Positions 1-4,269 of a stretch of DNA of 6,339 nt are shown piece by piece. The first letter of the stretch is position 1. Each line of letters opens with the position of its first letter. Origin of the DNA: Clostridia bacterium (GTDB lineage: Bacteria > Bacillota_A > Clostridia > Oscillospirales > CAG-382); contig JAGACN010000039.1 of the NCBI GenBank assembly GCA_017614095.1, positions 1 to 6,339 on the forward strand, read 5' to 3'. The position numbers and the translations under genes were made by a program. The notes beneath the pieces are model-generated. The model saw only the letters and a program-made list of their open reading frames with translations. It did not search any database and was not told the origin of the DNA.

Positions 1-103
1 CTTTGATGGTTTCCCGAAGCGCTTTCACCTGTTCATCGATGAACGCTTCCGCCTGAGCGGCGCTTTTGATTCTCTGGAGAGATTCCGGTCTGAAGTCTTT
101 CAT
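1..103 (-). CDS. 5' end of a leftward gene, possibly GMP synthase-like (partial)
   Basis: Only the first 34 codons are present; the gene continues past the left edge. The start ATG (103-101) has a good ribosome binding site (GAAAGGTG, 111-118 on the minus strand) seven bases upstream and a clear promoter further upstream. The visible product begins MKDFRPESLQRIKS and then reads FIDEQVKALRETIK (residues 21-34). From memory, this last stretch resembles the segment just before the SGGVDSS ATP-pyrophosphatase loop in GMP synthase (GuaA) proteins, which often reads FI-EEQV-xx-IR. The diagnostic loop itself lies outside the window, so the function is a guess. The existence of the gene is well supported by start, RBS and promoter. 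It is divergent from pgi. Confidence 0.7.
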   Translation of the reverse strand, partial: MKDFRPESLQRIKSAAQAEAFIDEQVKALRETIK

Positions 104-141
104 AAGTCTTCACCTTTCTTATTCAAACTTAATTTTAAAAC

Positions 142-170
142 ATTATACTATGGCCGGCTTCCCTGTGCAA
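142..170 (-). promoter_or_regulatory. Sigma-A-type promoter for the leftward partial gene
   Basis: On the minus strand, TTGCAC (165-170) is followed by a 17-base spacer and a perfect TATAAT (142-147). Transcription would start near 135, giving a leader of about 30 bases before the ATG at 103. The -35 box differs from consensus TTGACA at two positions. The neighbouring sequence is AT-rich. Confidence 0.8.
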
Positions 171-273
171 TAGAAAAAGGCAGATATCCCCCATTTTTTC
201 ACAAAAAAAGAGCGCATCCCGAAAAAGATGCAATTCGGAAAACGTTTTTTCACAAAGCCGCCTGCCATCTCGA

Positions 274-302
274 TTGACAAGGGCGCCGGTCTCGTGTATA
301 AT
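274..302 (+). promoter_or_regulatory. Consensus sigma-A promoter for the pgi operon
   Basis: TTGACA (274-279), a 17-base spacer and TATAAT (297-302) match the housekeeping consensus exactly in both boxes and spacing. Transcription would start near 309, leaving a leader of about 44 bases before the pgi ATG. Such a perfect promoter suggests strong basal expression. The upstream region holds a TTTTTTCACAAA repeat and an AAAACGTTTT palindrome that could be regulator sites, but this is unproven. Confidence 0.9.
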
Positions 303-352
303 GAAAACAGACAAAAGGCTTTCAGGGCCGTTTATTCGGATAAGGAGTTCAT

Positions 353-1690
353 ATGCTTTCCTTTCAATACAATCATGTTCAAAGCTTGAAACAAACCGAT
401 TTCGCCGGACTGATCCCGAGCCTGAAACAGGCCGATGCATGGATCCGGAACCGGGACGGACGCGGGAACGACTTCCTCGGCTGGATCGATCTCCCGGAGA
501 CCTATGACCGCGACGAATTCCGCCGCATTCAGGAAGCGGCCGACCGGATCCGTAAAGACAGCGACGTTCTGCTGGTCATCGGGATCGGCGGCTCCTATCT
601 CGGCGCCCGCGCGGCGATCGAATTCCTGAAAGGCGCCTATTACAACAAGATCGACAAGCAGACGCCGGACATCTATTTCATCGGCAATTCCTTCGACGGC
701 GAAGAACTGAAGACCGTTCTGGAACTCTGCCCCGGCAAGAACATCAGCGTCAACGTCATCTCCAAATCCGGGACGACGACCGAAAGCGCGATCGCGTTCC
801 GCATCGTCCGCGAATACATGGCTTCCGTCTATTCCGAAGAGGAAATGAACCGCCGCATCTATGCGACGACCGACCGCGCCCGCGGGGCGTTGAAGACATT
901 GGCGGATCAGAACGGCTATCCGTCGTTCGTCATTCCGGACGACGTCGGCGGACGGTTCTCCGTCCTCACGGCCGTCGGACTGCTACCGATCGCCTGTGCC
1001 GGCATCGATATCGCGGAACTGATGGAAGGCGCAAGAAACGAACGCGAAAAACTGTTCGCCGCCGGTCTGGAAAACGACGCCTACCGGTATGCGCTCGTCC
1101 GGAACCATTATCTGCAAGCCGGACGGCGCGTGGAAGTGCTGGCCAGCTACGATCCGTCCTTCCGGTATATGGGCGAATGGTTCAAGCAGCTGTTCGGCGA
1201 AAGCGAAGGCAAGGAGAAGAAAGGCCTGTTCCCCGCATCGGTCGTCTATTCGTCCGATCTCCATTCCCTCGGCCAGTTCATGCAGGACGGCTCTCCGATC
1301 CTGTTCGAAACCGTCTGCATGCTGGACGGCGACGCCGACCGGGATATGAGCGTTCCCTTCGAAGACGGGAATATGGACGGCTTGAACTATCTGGCCGGCA
1401 AGAACATGAGCCAGATCAACCGGCGCGCCATGCTCGGCACCCTGCTCGCGCACGAACAGGGCGGAACGGACACCCTGCTGATCAAATACGGCGCGAAAGA
1501 CGCCCGTACGCTCGGCGAACTGATCTATTTCTTTGAACTCGCCTGCGCCGCTTCCGGTTATATGCTGGACGTCAACCCCTTTGACCAGCCCGGCGTGGAA
1601 GCATACAAGAAGAATATGTTCGCACTGCTGGGCAAACCCGGCTACGAACAGGAAAAAGACCGCCTCGAAAAACAGATCGAAAACATTTGA
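353..1690 (+). CDS. pgi: Glucose-6-phosphate isomerase
   Basis: Cytoplasmic enzyme that interconverts glucose 6-phosphate and fructose 6-phosphate at the entry of glycolysis and gluconeogenesis. The 445-residue product has the usual length of the short Bacillus/Clostridium form. Visible motifs are the sugar-phosphate-binding loop VIGIGGSYLG (75-84), the phosphate-binding SKSGTTTE (137-144), PGI signature 1 with DVGGRFSV (197-204), GESEGK (282-287), DLHSLGQ (302-308) and the C-terminal QPGVEAYKK signature (412-420). By family comparison the catalytic residues would be Glu283, His304 and Lys419, with Arg201 supporting; all are present. The start at 353 is set by TAAGGAG (341-347), five bases upstream. 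It is the first gene of a three-gene operon, with the next start 14 bases after its stop. No truncation or frameshift is seen. Confidence 0.97.
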   Translation: MLSFQYNHVQSLKQTDFAGLIPSLKQADAWIRNRDGRGNDFLGWIDLPETYDRDEFRRIQEAADRIRKDSDVLLVIGIGGSYLGARAAIEFLKGAYYNKIDKQTPDIYFIGNSFDGEELKTVLELCPGKNISVNVISKSGTTTESAIAFRIVREYMASVYSEEEMNRRIYATTDRARGALKTLADQNGYPSFVIPDDVGGRFSVLTAVGLLPIACAGIDIAELMEGARNEREKLFAAGLENDAYRYALVRNHYLQAGRRVEVLASYDPSFRYMGEWFKQLFGESEGKEKKGLFPASVVYSSDLHSLGQFMQDGSPILFETVCMLDGDADRDMSVPFEDGNMDGLNYLAGKNMSQINRRAMLGTLLAHEQGGTDTLLIKYGAKDARTLGELIYFFELACAASGYMLDVNPFDQPGVEAYKKNMFALLGKPGYEQEKDRLEKQIENI

Positions 1691-1697
1691 AAAGGAG
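1691..1697 (+). promoter_or_regulatory. Ribosome binding site that fixes the start of the P-loop gene
   Basis: AAAGGAG lies just after the pgi stop (TGA, 1688-1690) and seven bases before the ATG at 1705. It shows that translation begins at 1705 and not at the in-frame upstream TTG at 1687, which overlaps the pgi stop and has no comparable site. Confidence 0.85.
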
Positions 1698-1704
1698 ATT
1701 CGAC

Positions 1705-2115
1705 ATGAGATTATTGGCAGATGTGAAAGGTACCGGCAAAACCAAAATGCTGGTTGAAGAAGTGAACCGCGTATGCGAGCAGTCCAACGGCGAAGTCGTC
1801 TTCGTGGAAAAAGGAAAAGGACTGACGTTTGACGTCAACTATCGGGTGCGTTTGGTCAATACCGACGAATACGGCATCATCGGAGGAAAGGCGCTGTACG
1901 GGTTCATCTGCGGAATCCTTTCTGCCAATTACGATATTACGGAGCTGTTCATCGACGGCGCCTACAAACTCTGCGACCACAACATCGAAGAACTGGAAGA
2001 ATTCCTTCTGAAGATCGACGCCGTAACGAGCCGCAACAACATCGACTGCACCGTCACGGCTTCCATCGATCCGTCCAAACTGTCGGACGCGACGCGCGTC
2101 TTCGTTGCCGAATGA
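1705..2115 (+). CDS. Small P-loop protein of unknown function, pgi-linked
   Basis: The 136-residue predicted cytoplasmic protein starts MRLLADVKGTGKTK. KGTGKT (8-13) is the core of a Walker A nucleotide-binding loop, but the first Gly of GxxxxGK[ST] is Asp6, so the motif is imperfect. A Walker B-like strand, ELFIDG (80-85, Asp84), follows at a plausible distance, and the C-terminal part (IDCTVTASIDP, 113-123) looks like a further core strand. From memory, similar short proteins in clostridia are annotated as hypothetical or, misleadingly, as 'twitching motility PilT'; there is no PilT architecture here. It may bind a nucleotide, but I cannot name a reaction. It sits 14 bases after pgi and overlaps the next gene by four bases (ATGA), so all three are probably one transcript. 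Gene certain, function unknown. Confidence 0.9.
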   Translation: MRLLADVKGTGKTKMLVEEVNRVCEQSNGEVVFVEKGKGLTFDVNYRVRLVNTDEYGIIGGKALYGFICGILSANYDITELFIDGAYKLCDHNIEELEEFLLKIDAVTSRNNIDCTVTASIDPSKLSDATRVFVAE

Positions 2116-2567
2116 AGACGGTATCCGCCGCCGACCCGAACGGCACAAAACAGTTCTGGCTGTATTCCGCGCTTCGGGCTCTTGGCTTCTATACCGCGGG
2201 CAGTTTTATCGAGCTGTTCCTGATGATCGCCCGCACCGGGCAGGACAAACAGATCGTCTCCCCCATCGCCTCCGATCTGCTCGGGAAGTTCGGGATCCTT
2301 CTGGCCGCCGCCGTATTGTTCGGCGTCTCCTTCTTCGTCTTCCGGCTGAAAGGACTGCCGTCCGCGGCCAAGCGGTTCTTCCACATCCTGATCGTTTTTC
2401 TGTCCGTGCTGCTGGTCGTTTTCTCGCTTGTCAACGGCTCCAACCTGGATATGCAGGCTCAGGTCTTCGGCTACTTCTCCGTAACGCTCGCGGTCCTGGC
2501 CGTTTACGGCATCTGTATGCTGGTGGCGTTTTTCTGGCGGAGACGCAAAGGATCGGCCGCCGAATAG
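2112..2567 (+). CDS. Small four-helix membrane protein of unknown function
   Basis: The 151-residue product has four hydrophobic stretches suited to membrane helices, at about residues 17-40, 60-78, 90-108 and 117-142. It ends in a basic tail, FFWRRRKGSAAE. The loop after helix 1 (TGQDKQ) and the loop after helix 3 (NGSNLDMQ) are polar and short. By the positive-inside rule, RLKGLPSAAKR between helices 2 and 3 and the RRRK tail would be cytoplasmic. I do not recognise the family. The ATG overlaps the preceding stop in an ATGA and no Shine-Dalgarno sequence precedes it, so translation is probably coupled to the P-loop gene. That suggests the two proteins are made in step and may work together. 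A terminator follows its stop. Confidence 0.85.
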   Translation: MKTVSAADPNGTKQFWLYSALRALGFYTAGSFIELFLMIARTGQDKQIVSPIASDLLGKFGILLAAAVLFGVSFFVFRLKGLPSAAKRFFHILIVFLSVLLVVFSLVNGSNLDMQAQVFGYFSVTLAVLAVYGICMLVAFFWRRRKGSAAE

Positions 2568-2591
2568 GACAAGATCCGGAACCCCATATAT

Positions 2592-2628
2592 AATGAAAGC
2601 CCGTCTTTCGACGGGCTCATTCTTTTTT
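2592..2628 (+). terminator. Intrinsic terminator of the pgi operon, probably bidirectional
   Basis: GCCCGTC (2599-2605) and GACGGGC (2610-2616) form a 7-bp GC-rich stem with a TTTC loop, extended by AATGA (2592-2596) pairing with TCATT (2617-2621) across a two-base bulge. A run of six T (2623-2628) follows. On the minus strand the loop reads GAAA, a stable tetraloop, followed by a weaker TTTCATT tract, so it may also end the convergent lipoprotein transcript. It lies in the 71-bp gap between the two convergent stop codons. Confidence 0.9.
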
Positions 2629-2638
2629 GATGGATTCT

Positions 2639-4066
2639 TTATTCTGTCGCAAACGCGGTCGGGATGCTGGATTCGGAAACGACGACGATGATGAAGTCGG
2701 TCGCCGCTTTGCCTTCCACTTTATCGCGGTAGGTATTCGCGTCCGTCATGCTGATGAAGTAGTCGCCGTTACGGGCCAGCAGCGTCAGATCCATGCTGTC
2801 CGCGATCAGGCGGGACAGAACGATGCCGTTTTCGTCGCGGTAAATCAGCACGTTCGGCAGTTCCGTCCGCTCGGTCGTGATCAGCGCACGCTCGGCGCCG
2901 CCCGTGTAGATGTCCGAGGAATCGATCGTCGTGAACAGCGTGTAGTCGCCGTTATCCGGATCGTTGTAGATGCGGATCTTCTTGGCGCCCTCCTGCATAT
3001 CGAAGGCCGGTTCGTACACTTTGATCTCTTCCGTGATGTTCAGCGGGTCCAGTCCGCGGAAACGCACATAATCGCCGCCCTGCGCGCGGACGGTCTTTTC
3101 GTTGAATTCGTCCATCGTATGCGGAACAACGTCGGGATCCTTTTCGGCGATAAACGCCATGATCTTGTCATACAAGATCAGCGCACCGTATTCGGTGATA
3201 TGGCTGTCGGTCAGCCGGTAGTATTTTTCGATCCCGTCGCCGGCCGCCAGGCCTTCGCTGACGATGTCCTGATAGTTGACCACGAACGCTTTGGTGGAGC
3301 TGACCGCGTTCACGACCTGCTCATAGCGGGTCAGCAGCGATTCGCTCTTCAGCGCTTCGTCTTCCGGAGAGAAGATGGACGGATAAACGGTCGTCACATC
3401 CGGGACGAACACGTAGATCAGACCGAACTCGGAGCCGTCCGCACGGGTCTCGTACGCCTGATAGCGGCTGACCACGGTCGCCTTGATGGACTTGACCTGA
3501 GAAGCGGTATACAGTTCCTTGCCGAGATAGTCGTCCAGATAGTTGGAGAAGTACAGTAAGGAATCGCGTCCGACGGAAACGCTCTTGCCGTCCAGACGGT
3601 CTTCCGCCGTCGAGTCGTACGGAATGGAGAACGGCAGGACGTCGCCGATCTCTTCGTCGCCCTTCATCGCCACGGCGGCGAACGTCGAACGGGCGGGCGT
3701 ATGCAGATCCACGGAAAGAATGAAGTAGTCGTCCACGCATTTCTGCGTTATGGTCGTATTCATGCCGCCGGTCACGCGGACGGAGTCCACACCGGCTTTG
3801 ACGGCCTCTTCGGTCAGTGTTCCGTATACAGCCACATTCATCGGAGTGATGCTGACCACTTCGACGATGGTCAGGTATTCGCCCGAAGCCACCACGTCAT
3901 CGTCGATGATTTCGGATTCTTCTCTGCTGATGTTGATGAGGTTGGTGAAAATCTCATCATCCGGCGTTCCGTTCGGAACGCAGGAAGACAGCACCATCGC
4001 CGCGCAGAAGGAGCACAGCAGCAGAACGATGAGCGACTTCTTAAGCATAGATGTACGATTGAACAT
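2639..4066 (-). CDS. Secreted lipoprotein, AlgX/AlgJ-like (DHHW) SGNH-fold protein with substituted nucleophile
   Basis: The 475-residue product has a lipoprotein signal peptide: basic MFNRTSMLKK, a hydrophobic core, and lipobox LSSC with Cys29 as the lipidation site, so it should be anchored on the outer face of the membrane. Residues about 40-160 are a strand-rich region I do not recognise. From about 166 it resembles AlgX/AlgJ-type acetyltransferase domains: GRDSLLYFSNYLDDYLG (166-182), LIYVFVPDVTTVYP (216-229), LTDSHITEYGALILYDKIM (285-303) and a C-terminal strand LIYRDENG (407-414). In the family, Asp and His of the TD-x-HW motif and a later Ser form the triad. Asp287 and His289 are kept, the Trp is Ile290, and Glu412 stands where relatives usually have Ser in an RDS-F/Y motif, so catalysis is doubtful. 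No MBOAT acyltransferase partner is visible. The start at 4066 is chosen by its RBS. Confidence 0.75.
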   Translation of the reverse strand: MFNRTSMLKKSLIVLLLCSFCAAMVLSSCVPNGTPDDEIFTNLINISREESEIIDDDVVASGEYLTIVEVVSITPMNVAVYGTLTEEAVKAGVDSVRVTGGMNTTITQKCVDDYFILSVDLHTPARSTFAAVAMKGDEEIGDVLPFSIPYDSTAEDRLDGKSVSVGRDSLLYFSNYLDDYLGKELYTASQVKSIKATVVSRYQAYETRADGSEFGLIYVFVPDVTTVYPSIFSPEDEALKSESLLTRYEQVVNAVSSTKAFVVNYQDIVSEGLAAGDGIEKYYRLTDSHITEYGALILYDKIMAFIAEKDPDVVPHTMDEFNEKTVRAQGGDYVRFRGLDPLNITEEIKVYEPAFDMQEGAKKIRIYNDPDNGDYTLFTTIDSSDIYTGGAERALITTERTELPNVLIYRDENGIVLSRLIADSMDLTLLARNGDYFISMTDANTYRDKVEGKAATDFIIVVVSESSIPTAFATE

Positions 4067-4075
4067 AAATCGGGT

Positions 4076-4081
4076 CCTTTC
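4076..4081 (-). promoter_or_regulatory. Ribosome binding site that fixes the lipoprotein start
   Basis: GAAAGG on the minus strand lies nine bases before the ATG at 4066. The other in-frame ATG codons, at 4096 and 4048, have no purine-rich site in front of them. Starting at 4066 gives a normal signal peptide length, whereas 4096 would add ten charged residues (MQSPEERTRF). Confidence 0.75.
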
Positions 4082-4142
4082 TTCCGGGCTTTGCATGCGT
4101 ATGGAGCAAACCGGGAACTGCCGGAATCATTTCTAACAGTTT

Positions 4143-4171
4143 ATTATACTCAATTCATTTCGCTTTTGCAA
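4143..4171 (-). promoter_or_regulatory. Sigma-A-type promoter for the lipoprotein gene
   Basis: On the minus strand, TTGCAA (4166-4171) is followed by a 17-base spacer and a perfect TATAAT (4143-4148). Transcription would begin near 4136 with a leader of about 70 bases. The array of phased TTTTG tracts lies immediately upstream of, and overlaps, the -35 region, as expected for an activator array or UP-like element. This means the lipoprotein gene can be transcribed separately from the upstream membrane protein gene. Confidence 0.8.
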
Positions 4172-4227
4172 GACTATTTTGTAAACCTTTTGTACGCCTT
4201 TTTGTAAAACCTTTTGTACGCCTTTTG
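4164..4227. repeat. Helically phased TTTTG/CAAAA array, containing a 23-24 bp tandem repeat
   Basis: TTTTG occurs on the plus strand at 4164, 4177, 4188, 4200, 4212 and 4223, with spacings of 13, 11, 12, 12 and 11 bases. The four central copies extend to TTTTGTA. At a larger scale, 4177-4199 and 4200-4223 are a direct repeat differing by one inserted A (TTTTGTAAACC versus TTTTGTAAAACC, each followed by TTTTGTACGCC). It ends at the -35 box of the lipoprotein promoter. It could be a set of direct-repeat sites for an activator or an intrinsically bent A-tract region. Confidence 0.8.
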
Positions 4228-4268
4228 CCTCTTCTGAGGATCTTTCGGCACGTCCGGACGTTTTGCCG
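4228..4268 (-). other. Two short hairpins after the membrane protein gene, without a T tract
   Basis: Just downstream of the stop of the leftward membrane protein gene, ACGTCCGGACGT (4250-4261) is a perfect 12-base palindrome flanked by CGGC (4246-4249) and GCCG (4265-4268) that can pair across a three-base bulge. Next, CCTC (4228-4231) and GAGG (4236-4239) form a small hairpin with a four-base loop. Neither is followed by T residues on the minus strand, so these are not ordinary intrinsic terminators. They may protect the mRNA 3' end or be Rho-related. Confidence 0.4.
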
Positions 4269-4269
4269 C

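Noticed and set aside
214..238. Alternative hairpins GCATC/GATGC and CCGAA/TTCGG
   Set aside because: The stems are only five base pairs each and lie upstream of both divergent promoters, so they are probably not transcribed. Riboswitch or attenuator behaviour is unlikely.
983..1453. Antisense frame of 156 codons within pgi
   Set aside because: pgi is unambiguous by its motifs; the antisense frame has no start signals and no recognisable product.
1705..2115. PilT twitching-motility ATPase
   Set aside because: The protein is far too short and lacks the PilT domain layout. Only a generic P-loop is shared, and no pilus genes are nearby.
2105..2593. A 162-codon plus-strand frame overlapping the four-helix protein
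   Set aside because: It is an out-of-frame shadow rich in Arg and Pro, whereas the chosen frame gives four clean hydrophobic segments and an ATGA junction.
2627..3559. A 310-codon open frame on the plus strand opposite the lipoprotein gene
   Set aside because: The composition (very rich in Val, Arg, Asp, His) is typical of antisense frames in GC-rich genes. The opposite strand has a signal peptide, RBS, promoter and family motifs.
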